Of a stretch of DNA of 64,000 nucleotides, positions 8,115-16,133 are shown piece after piece. Below the pieces are notes generated by a model. That model saw only the letters and a list, made by a program, of their open reading frames with translations, was not told the DNA's origin and searched no databases. The first letter of the stretch is position 1. Each line of letters opens with the position of its first letter. The stretch is from Alphaproteobacteria bacterium (lineage in GTDB: Bacteria > Pseudomonadota > Alphaproteobacteria > Micropepsales > Micropepsaceae): assembly GCA_019241645.1 (NCBI GenBank), contig JAFAWQ010000026.1, forward strand, positions 85,875-149,874, read 5' to 3'. The position numbers and the translations under genes are program-made.

Positions 8115-9097
8115 CTCTCAGCGATCGCCTCCATGCGCACCTTCCATGCGGCTTCGATGCGAAGTCGCATGTCATCCCAAAGGCTGTGGGATTCCAGCGT
8201 CGAGCGCGTCCAGGCACCCTTCAGGCGGCCGGTATTGTTGAAGCGGTGAATCTTGCGGCGTGCCTCGAACGATTCGATGGAGCGTCCCAACGGCGAGTCC
8301 AGAACCCCCTCGGCCAACCGCTTCAAACCGGGAGCGAAAGGCACGCACGCATCGGTGTTTTCTGGCGCCCCCTCCGCGTTGGGCAGATGGATGTTCGTCC
8401 AGGCGTTCATTCGCCGCACGGCCTCGTATTGCGCCAGGCCGTAGAGCGGAATCATCTGACACAACTCTTGCGCATCGTAGAGCGATTGACGATTCAGCTT
8501 TCCTTGCGCGGCGGACAAGAACATGTTCGGGCAAAACAGCCCGTTGCCGAAATTTTTGTTTGCGAGCGCGAAAACGCGGCAAAGTGCTCGCGTTCTCCAC
8601 ATCGTTCCGGCATCCGTAAGCAGGAGGAAATCGATGTCGGCGCCGGCTGAAAAATTACCGGCTGCGAGCGAGCCCGTCAGCGCCACCATGCGAACATTGG
8701 GAAGGTTAGCGAGAAACCGAGCCATTCGCAGCGCGGTTGGCCGTTGCTGGGCCGACATCTTGGTTCGTGCATGCCGGATGGGGAAAAGATCGCCCCGGCC
8801 GCGCAACGCGAAGTACAAGCCATCGGAATCGAGGTAGTTCCTGCGCAAAAGTCCGGTGGCAATTCGGACCGCAACTTCGTCTTGAGAGGCGGTGCGTCCG
8901 TGGAGATACCGGTGAATCTCCGAGGCGGTGAGCGGAAATTGGAATATATCGCGATATGCAAGCGTCGAGTAAATTGCACGCTCCAGGGAGTGGAGCGTTG
9001 ACGCGCGGCCGTGGCCGACTGATGGGGAGCGAACCGGTTCGAACGATGCTACCGTTTGATCGGTGCAGTGGGCCAGAACCGGACGAACAGGAGCCAT
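8111..9097 (-). CDS. MNT-type nucleotidyltransferase domain protein
   Basis: A 328-residue protein. It carries VALTGSLAAGNFSAGADIDF at roughly 140-160, the GS...DxD signature of the polymerase-beta-like minimal nucleotidyltransferase fold. The N-terminal part (ERAIYSTLAYRDIFQFPLT) resembles a small winged-helix-like segment. Target molecule is unknown; nucleotidylation of a protein or sugar precursor is possible. The only plausible start is the ATG at 9097, which sits in the same CCATGG as the ATG of the divergent radical SAM gene. Its stop overlaps the next gene by four bases. Domain call good, role unknown. Confidence 0.7.
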   Translation of the reverse strand: MAPVRPVLAHCTDQTVASFEPVRSPSVGHGRASTLHSLERAIYSTLAYRDIFQFPLTASEIHRYLHGRTASQDEVAVRIATGLLRRNYLDSDGLYFALRGRGDLFPIRHARTKMSAQQRPTALRMARFLANLPNVRMVALTGSLAAGNFSAGADIDFLLLTDAGTMWRTRALCRVFALANKNFGNGLFCPNMFLSAAQGKLNRQSLYDAQELCQMIPLYGLAQYEAVRRMNAWTNIHLPNAEGAPENTDACVPFAPGLKRLAEGVLDSPLGRSIESFEARRKIHRFNNTGRLKGAWTRSTLESHSLWDDMRLRIEAAWKVRMEAIAER

Positions 9098-10508
9098 GGT
9101 GCTAACCCGTCACAAGGTCGTATTGTACAACCCTGCAGCGGTATTTCACACGATGCCGCTCGGGTTGCTGGCGATCGGCTCCAATCTCGACCGCAATCGC
9201 TTCGAAGTTCGCATCGTCGATGCGCGCATCGAACCCGATCCGCTTGCGGCCACACTGGCTGCGTGCGAGGGCGCGATATGCTTTGGCGTCACGCTGCTTA
9301 CCGGTCGGCCGCTTGGCGACGGCCTGAATGTTCTTCGCGCGGTGAAGAAAACCTATCCCGACATTGTAACGATCGTGGGCGGTTGGCACCCCTCGCTGTT
9401 TCCAGCAGAAATGCTGGACGAAGCCAGCATCGACATCGCGGTGTTCGGGCAGGGAGAGCGCGGCTTCGCGGAAATCGTCGAATGCATCTCCGGCGGCAAT
9501 TCGCCCGAGGATATTCCCGGGACTGTTTGGCGCGGGGAAGGCAGCGTCATAAAAGGCACGCCGCGTCGGCTTGAGAGCCTGGACGCGTTTGCGCCGCCCG
9601 ATTTCGATCTCATCCCGGTCGAACGTTATTTCGAACTGAAGGGGCGGCGGCAACTGGACTACATCACCTCGATAGGGTGCAACTTCCGCTGCGCCTTCTG
9701 CGCCGATCCTTTTGTGTACGGCCGCGACTGGAAATCCGTATCGACCGAGCGGCTTGGCAGTGAAATCGACATGCTGTGGCGGCGGCACAGATTCACTGAT
9801 CTGAACTTCCAGGATGAAACCTACTTCACGCATCGCCACCGTGTGGCAGACATCTGCGAGGAGTTCCTGCGGCGCGGACTTGTTTTCACCTGGGCGGGAA
9901 CCTTGCGGGCCGACCAGGGTGTGCGCCTGCCGGACAAGATCTGGAAGCTGTGTGTGCGTTCCGGTTTGCGCCGCGTGCTCGTTGGCGTGGAGACCGGATC
10001 GCATCGCATGATGAAGCGCATCCTCAAGGACACGACCATCGACGCGGTTTTGGAGACAGCGGCGAAATGCCGGCAGTTCAATGTCGCAGCGATCTTCTCG
10101 TTTATTGTCGGGTTTCCCGACGAGACTCCAGACGAGCTGGAATCGACCCTCGGGCTTATCAAGACGCTTAGGGCGATGAGCCCAAGTTTCGAGACCCCGG
10201 TATTCTACTACAAGCCCTATCCGGGCTCCGCGCTGGCGGCGAGCGTTGGCGAAGCAGCACCGAAAACGCTTGAAGACTGGGCGATGTTTGACTACGTGGG
10301 CGGCGCCGCCGGCAGCTGGGTGTCGTCGGCAGTCTATCGCCGCTTGGAGCGGTTCAAATTCTACAACCGCTACGCGTTCTCTCCGGGCCGGAGATTGTCG
10401 CAGCCCCTTCGGCGCATTTCGCGTTGGCGGATCGACAACGATATCTACGCCATGCCGGTGGAGAAGTTTGTCGTCGAACGGTTGCATCCTTCTCCTGCTC
10501 TGTCGTGA
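9096..10508 (+). CDS. B12-binding-domain-type radical SAM protein 1
   Basis: A 470-residue COG1032-type radical SAM enzyme. The N-terminal Rossmann-like domain (1-150) ends in the typical IVGGWHPSLFPAEML and VFGQGERGF segments. The radical SAM domain has C195-x3-C199-x2-C202 (IGCNFRCAFCADP) for the 4Fe-4S cluster and a GVETGSHRMMKRI SAM-contact strand. No DxHxxG cobalamin motif is visible, so B12 use is uncertain. The start is the ATG at 9096 with AGGAG upstream. It lies alone on the plus strand, between two minus-strand blocks of the glycan locus. Substrate unknown; sugar or lipid-carrier modification is inference. Confidence 0.85.
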   Translation: MVLTRHKVVLYNPAAVFHTMPLGLLAIGSNLDRNRFEVRIVDARIEPDPLAATLAACEGAICFGVTLLTGRPLGDGLNVLRAVKKTYPDIVTIVGGWHPSLFPAEMLDEASIDIAVFGQGERGFAEIVECISGGNSPEDIPGTVWRGEGSVIKGTPRRLESLDAFAPPDFDLIPVERYFELKGRRQLDYITSIGCNFRCAFCADPFVYGRDWKSVSTERLGSEIDMLWRRHRFTDLNFQDETYFTHRHRVADICEEFLRRGLVFTWAGTLRADQGVRLPDKIWKLCVRSGLRRVLVGVETGSHRMMKRILKDTTIDAVLETAAKCRQFNVAAIFSFIVGFPDETPDELESTLGLIKTLRAMSPSFETPVFYYKPYPGSALAASVGEAAPKTLEDWAMFDYVGGAAGSWVSSAVYRRLERFKFYNRYAFSPGRRLSQPLRRISRWRIDNDIYAMPVEKFVVERLHPSPALS

Positions 10509-10510
10509 CA

Positions 10511-11758
10511 TCAACCTGCCGCGCGCCGGAGCAGCGCTCCCGGCGCTCGTGCGGAGCGTACAGCCACTGGCGTCATGATGTCGTTCCAGCAGCGGGCAAA
10601 ACGTTCGGGCGACATTTCCCGGCGAATGAACTCCTGACCGCGGTGTGCCGCTTCCGACCACACACCGGCATGAGCCGCGGGCTGCAGCAGGAAAGGACTC
10701 CATGCTGTCTCTGGTAGGATCAAAGGATAGTCGCGAACGGGAAACCCTTCGAATGCCGCATCATTGCCAAGCACCGGGCAGCCCCAGGCCCACGCTTCGG
10801 CCACCTTTGTCTTGATCCCACCTCTGACCAAGGCCGGTACCAACGCGATGCTGCCGGGACAATAGATGGCGGCGGCATTTTCCACAAAGCCGTGCCAGTG
10901 CACGCCAGGCACCTCCGGAGGTCGGCGACGCTGCCGCCCGTAGATGTGCAATGGGGTCTGCGGCCGCGATGTGCGCCAGAGTAGGATAAGATGATCGATG
11001 GCCATTCGATTTTGCAGAAGGTCGTCACCGCCGACGAAAACGAAGCGCAATGGCGAGGACGATTTCCACGGTTCCGCCTGCACTGCGAATGCGGGCAGGA
11101 TGGCGTGCACTTTCACACCGCTTGCCGTGGGCAAACGTCCGCGCATCTCTACGGCTTCAATAGCGGAAAGCATGATCGTGGCCGACGACCGAGCGACGAC
11201 ATCTGCTTCGATGCGAGGCAGCGCCGCTGCCTCATGCGCGGTGACGAGGCGGGCAAACGGGCCTTCTGCCAGAAGCCGAAGCAGGCGGGGGAGGGAGTTG
11301 CCGATGTGTCCCGCCAAAAGCGGAAGCCGGTTCCGCGTGAGAAAACTTGCGCGGCGCGACATTAGATCGTCGAAGTCCGTTACGATATGGAGATGCGGCA
11401 GCTTTTGTCGCAGCAATGCAAGCAGCGCGTGGCACCGGACAGTGTCGAGATAGACCGCATCGAAGGCACCTTCGGAAATTTCCTTCGCGAGGCGCTGACA
11501 TTCCCTGGATGAGGAATATAGAGCGCATTGTAGCGGCAGTGGCCGTCGGCGAACTGCGCTTATCAGCCACTTTCCAAATATGGCGCAAATGCCGCGAGCG
11601 GCGCCAAGTTCGACGGCCGAACGCATACGAAAGACGGTGACATCGCTCGTCTGTCCGAGCGCACGAAGAATGCTCGCAAAAATCGCAGGCCTGCCGGCAG
11701 CCCGCGCAAAGCTGCGCGTGGAAACCACGGCAATTCGCGACCTAAAAAAAGCATCCAT
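10511..11758 (-). CDS. Family 4-like glycosyltransferase
   Basis: A 415-residue GT-B fold transferase resembling GT4 enzymes. An N-terminal acceptor half (FDAVYLDTVRCHALLALL, IVTDFDDLMSRR) precedes a donor-binding half with LRFVFVGGDDLLQNRMAI, GVHWHGFVEN, and IALVPALVRGGIKTKVAEAW. The last is the Glu-containing donor loop. It probably transfers a sugar to the lipid-linked intermediate in the cytoplasm. The ATG at 11758 (MDAFF) is chosen although another start lies three codons upstream. It converges with the radical SAM 1 gene, leaving two bases between the stops. Confidence 0.8.
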   Translation of the reverse strand: MDAFFRSRIAVVSTRSFARAAGRPAIFASILRALGQTSDVTVFRMRSAVELGAARGICAIFGKWLISAVRRRPLPLQCALYSSSRECQRLAKEISEGAFDAVYLDTVRCHALLALLRQKLPHLHIVTDFDDLMSRRASFLTRNRLPLLAGHIGNSLPRLLRLLAEGPFARLVTAHEAAALPRIEADVVARSSATIMLSAIEAVEMRGRLPTASGVKVHAILPAFAVQAEPWKSSSPLRFVFVGGDDLLQNRMAIDHLILLWRTSRPQTPLHIYGRQRRRPPEVPGVHWHGFVENAAAIYCPGSIALVPALVRGGIKTKVAEAWAWGCPVLGNDAAFEGFPVRDYPLILPETAWSPFLLQPAAHAGVWSEAAHRGQEFIRREMSPERFARCWNDIMTPVAVRSARAPGALLRRAAG

Positions 11759-11869
11759 GCTGACCAAAAGCCCCTTGTCTGAACTCTACATCTGTCTGGC
11801 GGAAGCAAAATGCCTTCGTAACTTGCGCTGAGAGCCCCTGGCTTCGATAGGACGTGGTGATAGCCGCAT

Positions 11870-13372
11870 CTATTCCGTTCTCGGCTCGATTGATGCGCAT
11901 CGCGGGGTTGTTCGCAAGCTCGCGTTCATCGCAAAGCATAGCGCGATCGGAATCCACAGCACCGGATCGGCGAGCGAATCCTGATTGAGAAACGCAAAAC
12001 CGAGTGCCAGGAGGGTTGAGAGGCGGAAATAGCGATGGAAGTCGTCATCCGTTTTTCCTGCGAAAATCTGCTTTACGATGAAAAGGAAAAACAGAAAAAA
12101 TCCCACCAGCCCGGTCTCTGACAGCAATCGCAAAACCAGATTTTTCGCGTTGCCTTTTTCCGGGGAAAATGTGTCCAGCCAGCCGATCCCCTCGCGTGCC
12201 CCCTGGGTGAACAATTGGGTCTGGAAGGCCCAGTCTGGCGCATATTTTCCGAAGTAGCGGTAGCTGTTACCGAGTGAGAGACCGAACAGCGGGTTGTCGC
12301 GCCACATGCCTAGGGCCGCCTGTGCCGCTGAAATGCGGCCGCCCAAGGCCAGCGCGTCGGCTACATCAGTCGCCATTTCTGATTGGTCACGCGGTAACTC
12401 GGCGGATTGGGTTAGATATATCACCGGCCCAAGAACGTATGTGGCACCGGCGCCGGCACGAAATGTGCTCATGGCAAGCAAAGCGCCAACGCCGACCAGC
12501 AAAACCAGCAGGAATGCACCCAAGGCGATAACGCGCCCGCGCCACAACGCAAGGAAGCCACTGATCACGAGCATCGCGGCAGCGCAGCCGAGACCAAAAC
12601 GCGATCCGGAACTCAGTAGCCCTGCCAGTGCAACCGCAAATCCGGCGAACAGCAGAAGCCATGTGGCCGTTCTGGAACGGGCGTTGAAAAGAGCTTGGCC
12701 CGAAAGGCTGGCAGCTAGGAGCGCGGGAAGCAGCAGGACAATGATCTGCGTGGCGAGCCACGAAGGTTCAAATGTCATGCCCTGAGCCCGTGATACCAGG
12801 CCGTCATAGTGAACAGCGAAGATATCGGTGATCGCCTGCACGTCTCGCAACATTTGTCCATGTTGCGTCATCGCGAACACCTGAACGACCGCGAGCGCGA
12901 TCGATGCGGTCATGCCAATGAAGAGGTAGCGAAGCGCGGCCTTTGCATCGGCCGGCGTCCGCAACTGCAAGCGCGCGACGGTGTAAAATACAATACCGAC
13001 GTCAAGCGTGGCCACCGCGCGCAGGAAGCTGCCGAGCGGTGTTTGCCCCTTGAATGCGCGGTCGGGCAGGAAAGCGATTTCCGCCAATCCGGAAAACAGA
13101 ACATAGAAGCCAAACAGGCAGAGCAGCAGAAATCCTCCCCTTTTGAGGGCGGGCATCTGCCCTAGAACCACGATCCGCAGCGCAGCCATCAAAACCAGCA
13201 ATACAGCTGGAACAACCGCCAGCGGCCGGACGAGCGTACCTTGGCCGAACGGCAAAAGCGGCGAGCTCGAAATTGGGACCAGCAGGAGCAAAGCTATCCA
13301 CAGCGCCCTCTCTATTGCATCGAGACCGCCGGTGTATTTCGCCTGTGCACCCTCGGCGCTGGTGTCAGTCAT
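11870..13372 (-). CDS. O-antigen polymerase/ligase-like membrane protein (Wzy/WaaL type)
   Basis: A 500-residue polytopic membrane protein with about ten hydrophobic segments, for example IERALWIALLLLVPIS, FLLLCLFGFYVLFSGLAEIA and VIALGAFLLVLLVGVGALLA. It has a large periplasmic loop in the second half with GRISAAQAALGMWRDNPLFG and LSLGNSYRYFG, typical of the Wzy_C family. It would polymerise or ligate undecaprenyl-linked repeats on the periplasmic face. The ATG at 13372 overlaps the flippase stop as ATGA, so the two are coupled. The distinction between polymerase and ligase cannot be made from sequence alone. Confidence 0.85.
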   Translation of the reverse strand: MTDTSAEGAQAKYTGGLDAIERALWIALLLLVPISSSPLLPFGQGTLVRPLAVVPAVLLVLMAALRIVVLGQMPALKRGGFLLLCLFGFYVLFSGLAEIAFLPDRAFKGQTPLGSFLRAVATLDVGIVFYTVARLQLRTPADAKAALRYLFIGMTASIALAVVQVFAMTQHGQMLRDVQAITDIFAVHYDGLVSRAQGMTFEPSWLATQIIVLLLPALLAASLSGQALFNARSRTATWLLLFAGFAVALAGLLSSGSRFGLGCAAAMLVISGFLALWRGRVIALGAFLLVLLVGVGALLAMSTFRAGAGATYVLGPVIYLTQSAELPRDQSEMATDVADALALGGRISAAQAALGMWRDNPLFGLSLGNSYRYFGKYAPDWAFQTQLFTQGAREGIGWLDTFSPEKGNAKNLVLRLLSETGLVGFFLFFLFIVKQIFAGKTDDDFHRYFRLSTLLALGFAFLNQDSLADPVLWIPIALCFAMNASLRTTPRCASIEPRTE

Positions 13373-14631
13373 GAGGCGACCGCCAGTTTGGTAGACGCGC
13401 ACGGTGTTACTCTGCGAAGCTCTCGGACGTAGTGCACGCCGACCGCGGCCCGCAGCAGGCCGGCACATAAAGCACCTGTACAGGCGCCGGAAACGCCGTA
13501 TCGCCAGGTCAGCCAGGTGCCGCCGACAACGCCGAACAGCGCCGGGTAGAGTTGCATTCGAAATATACCTTCGCGCGCGCCATAGCCGCGAAGAGCCGCG
13601 CCCAGAATCGCCGAAACGAGGTAGGTTGCATACGCCCAGGCCAGAATCTGCAAGTCAATGGGATGCGAAACATAGGGCGACGAACGGCCGTAAAACCCCT
13701 GCAGGACCTGCAGCGGAAACGCCATCAGGACAAGAATCAGAGGCGCCGCCAAAAGCAGACATACACCTCCGCGGCGCCATAGAAGCACGCACAAATCGGC
13801 AAAGGTCAATTTGTCCCGGGACCGCGCGATCTCAGGGACAATTACGTTTTCAGCGCCGAAAATGAGTGGGCTCGCAATGGCCGCGACAGTTGCCAGCGCT
13901 GCCAGCAACGCCGCCGCCGCCGGGCCCTTTATCCAGGCAAGCAGCCACAAAAGCCATTGCGTGGAAAAGGCGAGCAACAGATTGGCCAGAAATACAGGCG
14001 TGCCCAATTCGCGATGGATTGCGATCTCCCGCGACAGACCAGCGCGCGCCGCCGCAAAGCGAAAACGCAGCACGGGAGCAGCTGCGACGATCGACACGAA
14101 GGATGCCGCGGTCAGGACCAGAAATACATCGGAAATTGTTACCCAACTCGCGATTGCGACGACGGCTCCGAGCGCTCCAAGGTACCGCAACGTGTCAATG
14201 GCAATTGTCCAGCGATAGCGGGTCCGCGCGAGCATTCCGCGCCGAATGACTTCCTGAAGCTGCCACATCACCAACGCAAAGGAGGCGAGCGGCAACAGAT
14301 CAAGGCGTCCCACGCTCAACAACGCCGCTCCCAGAACTGGCAGTACCGCCAATGCAAAAATCGGGGTCAACAATATTGCGAGGGTAAGCAGGTACTGGAA
14401 CCGGCAAGTATCGGCAGAAGCGCCGCGCACCGACAGCGGATAGGTAATGAAGGCCTGATGCAGCAGGTTCAGAAACAGGATGAAGGACAACGCCACCGAA
14501 AACACACCGTAGTCCTGGCGGGACAGTTGGTGCGCCAGGACCAGACTCAGGGCGAAATTTCCGAAGCTCACGACCGCCTGGTCGGTCAACCCACCAAACA
14601 GGTGGGATCGAAATGGATTGGGCAGCTTCAA
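13369..14631 (-). CDS. Oligosaccharide flippase (Wzx-like, MATE/MOP superfamily)
   Basis: A 420-residue protein with roughly twelve membrane helices. It opens GGLTDQAVVSFGNFALSLVL with HQLSRQDYGVFSVALS, the pattern of polysaccharide flippases. It would move the lipid-linked repeat unit across the inner membrane. It is first in a two-gene minus-strand unit with the Wzy/WaaL-like gene and faces the chain-length gene across 14632-14796, which probably carries divergent promoters; no confident -35/-10 pair was found there. Confidence 0.87.
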   Translation of the reverse strand: MKLPNPFRSHLFGGLTDQAVVSFGNFALSLVLAHQLSRQDYGVFSVALSFILFLNLLHQAFITYPLSVRGASADTCRFQYLLTLAILLTPIFALAVLPVLGAALLSVGRLDLLPLASFALVMWQLQEVIRRGMLARTRYRWTIAIDTLRYLGALGAVVAIASWVTISDVFLVLTAASFVSIVAAAPVLRFRFAAARAGLSREIAIHRELGTPVFLANLLLAFSTQWLLWLLAWIKGPAAAALLAALATVAAIASPLIFGAENVIVPEIARSRDKLTFADLCVLLWRRGGVCLLLAAPLILVLMAFPLQVLQGFYGRSSPYVSHPIDLQILAWAYATYLVSAILGAALRGYGAREGIFRMQLYPALFGVVGGTWLTWRYGVSGACTGALCAGLLRAAVGVHYVRELRRVTPCASTKLAVAS

Positions 14632-14796
14632 TTTGGCCTCCGCCCCCCCGCGATTCCTCGCCTCCGAAAAGTCAGTTTTGCCGAGACCGACTTATTTGTG
14701 AATGGCTAGCGCCGGAGTTAAAATGTTTTTCGCCGCGGAATAGAATTGCTGGTAAAATCGTCCCTCCGCTAGGCGGACTGCAGAGGGCTGGGAGAG

Positions 14797-15741
14797 TTGG
14801 GGACACGGGAGCGTCCAGGCATAGGTACGGACGGCTCGGTTTGGACCGAACCTGCCGCACACAGCGGTTTGTCGCAGCTGGTTACACGAGTTAGGGGTCA
14901 CTGGCTCGTCGCTTTCCTCTCAGTTCTCTTGTGCGTCTCTGTTGCTGGTGTCCTCTGTTTGGTTCTTCCTTCCTATTGGCGGGTCGAGATCGTCGCGATG
15001 CCGGTTGTGCATGAGACCGGAAGCAACGCCATGCTTGGCGGGTTCGGCGGCATTGCAGCTCTGCTTGCCCGGCAAAGTTCAAATCAGGACGAAGCCGTGG
15101 CCGTTCTGGGGTCGCGCGAATTGTTCGACACCTACGCGAGGCAAGCGGATCTTCTGCCGATCCTCTTCAGCAATCGATGGGATCCGACCAACAAGCGCTG
15201 GGACGTTCCGGACTGGCGCATACCCACGCTGCGGGAAGGATACAAGCTGTTCGACAATCACATACGGGACATCGATCTCGATCGTCGCACCGGCATTGTC
15301 ACCATGGCGATCACCTGGAAGGATCGGGCACTTGCTGCAAAATGGGCAAGAGATCTGATCGATCTCGCCAATCGGCAATTGCGCGATCGAGCGATTCGGG
15401 AAGCCCAGCAGAACATGCGTTATTTGGCTACGCAGATGCGCAGCGGCGAGGGTGCCGACGCGAACAATGCACTCAATGCGGCGCTGGCCTCGGCGTACGA
15501 ACGCCAGCTGCAGAACTTCATGTTTGCCAAGGGACAGCCGGAATTCGCGTTTCGGGTGATCGATCCGCCGACCATTCCCGACGACCGCGAGCGCGTTTTC
15601 CCGCAGCGCATTCTGGTTCTTATTCTTGGGCTGATGGCGGGCTGCGTGCTGGCGGCACCAGCCGTCATGCTGCGCGAAAGAATGGCCACGCGCCGCCGCG
15701 TAAAGTCGATGCCGCTCCCAGCGATGGCTGGCGCGAAATGA
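14797..15741 (+). CDS. Wzz-like chain-length determinant, no kinase domain
   Basis: A 314-residue inner-membrane protein with two helices: WLVAFLSVLLCVSVAGVLCL near residue 45 and ILVLILGLMAGCVLAAPAV near residue 285. These bracket a periplasmic coiled region (ALAAKWARDLIDLANRQLRD, EAQQNMRYLATQMRSGEG). A conserved V-x-D-P-P-x-I-P motif (FRVIDPPTIPDDRERVFPQ) precedes the second helix, as in Wzz/PCP proteins. No Walker A or tyrosine cluster follows, so there is no fused BY-kinase. The start is a TTG with GGGAG four bases upstream. First gene of the long plus-strand glycan operon; its stop overlaps the HAD gene by four bases. Confidence 0.85.
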   Translation: MGTRERPGIGTDGSVWTEPAAHSGLSQLVTRVRGHWLVAFLSVLLCVSVAGVLCLVLPSYWRVEIVAMPVVHETGSNAMLGGFGGIAALLARQSSNQDEAVAVLGSRELFDTYARQADLLPILFSNRWDPTNKRWDVPDWRIPTLREGYKLFDNHIRDIDLDRRTGIVTMAITWKDRALAAKWARDLIDLANRQLRDRAIREAQQNMRYLATQMRSGEGADANNALNAALASAYERQLQNFMFAKGQPEFAFRVIDPPTIPDDRERVFPQRILVLILGLMAGCVLAAPAVMLRERMATRRRVKSMPLPAMAGAK

Positions 15742-16133
15742 TCGGTGGGAACACCAAAACGCTGGTTATGGATCTGGATGGCACCCTGACCGTCGATGGT
15801 AGCGCGGCACGGTATGAGCACATTCTGCCCAACCCAAAGGTCGCCGAACAGGTCCGGCGCTATGCCGCCCAAGGTTTCCGCGTCGCGATCGTCACATCGC
15901 GCAACATGCAAAGCTTTGCGAACTCGATCGGACGCATCAATGCGGAAACGCTGCCGGTGATCGTCGATTGGCTGAGGCGGCACGATATTCCATTCGACGA
16001 AGTCCATGTCGGTAAGCCCTGGTGCGGCAAGGGCGGGTTCTATGTGGACGATCGAACGATCCGTCCATCGGAATTCCTTTCGCTGGAACTGCCTGCAATT
16101 TCTGCTCTTCTCGACCGGGAGCGCAGCGGATGA
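15738..16133 (+). CDS. HAD-family phosphatase of capsule-biosynthesis type
   Basis: A 131-residue HAD hydrolase. It has the nucleophile motif LVMDLDGTLTVDG, then IVTSRNMQSFANSIGRIN, VIVDWLRRHDIPFDEVHVGK, and GGFYVDDRTIRPSEF. I recall this arrangement from small capsule-locus HAD proteins such as the Campylobacter Cj1435 and Pasteurella BcbF type. The former is reported to dephosphorylate a small amino-alcohol phosphate. The exact substrate here is inference. The ATG overlaps the preceding stop, and its own stop overlaps the next ATG, so it is coupled on both sides. The longer open frame upstream is a shadow of the chain-length gene. Confidence 0.85.
   Translation: MIGGNTKTLVMDLDGTLTVDGSAARYEHILPNPKVAEQVRRYAAQGFRVAIVTSRNMQSFANSIGRINAETLPVIVDWLRRHDIPFDEVHVGKPWCGKGGFYVDDRTIRPSEFLSLELPAISALLDRERSG

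Noticed and set aside
9102..10703. A 533-codon open frame on the minus strand across radical SAM 1
   Set aside because: It is antisense to a gene with a full radical SAM motif, has no recognisable domain, and GC-rich codon bias creates long antisense frames.
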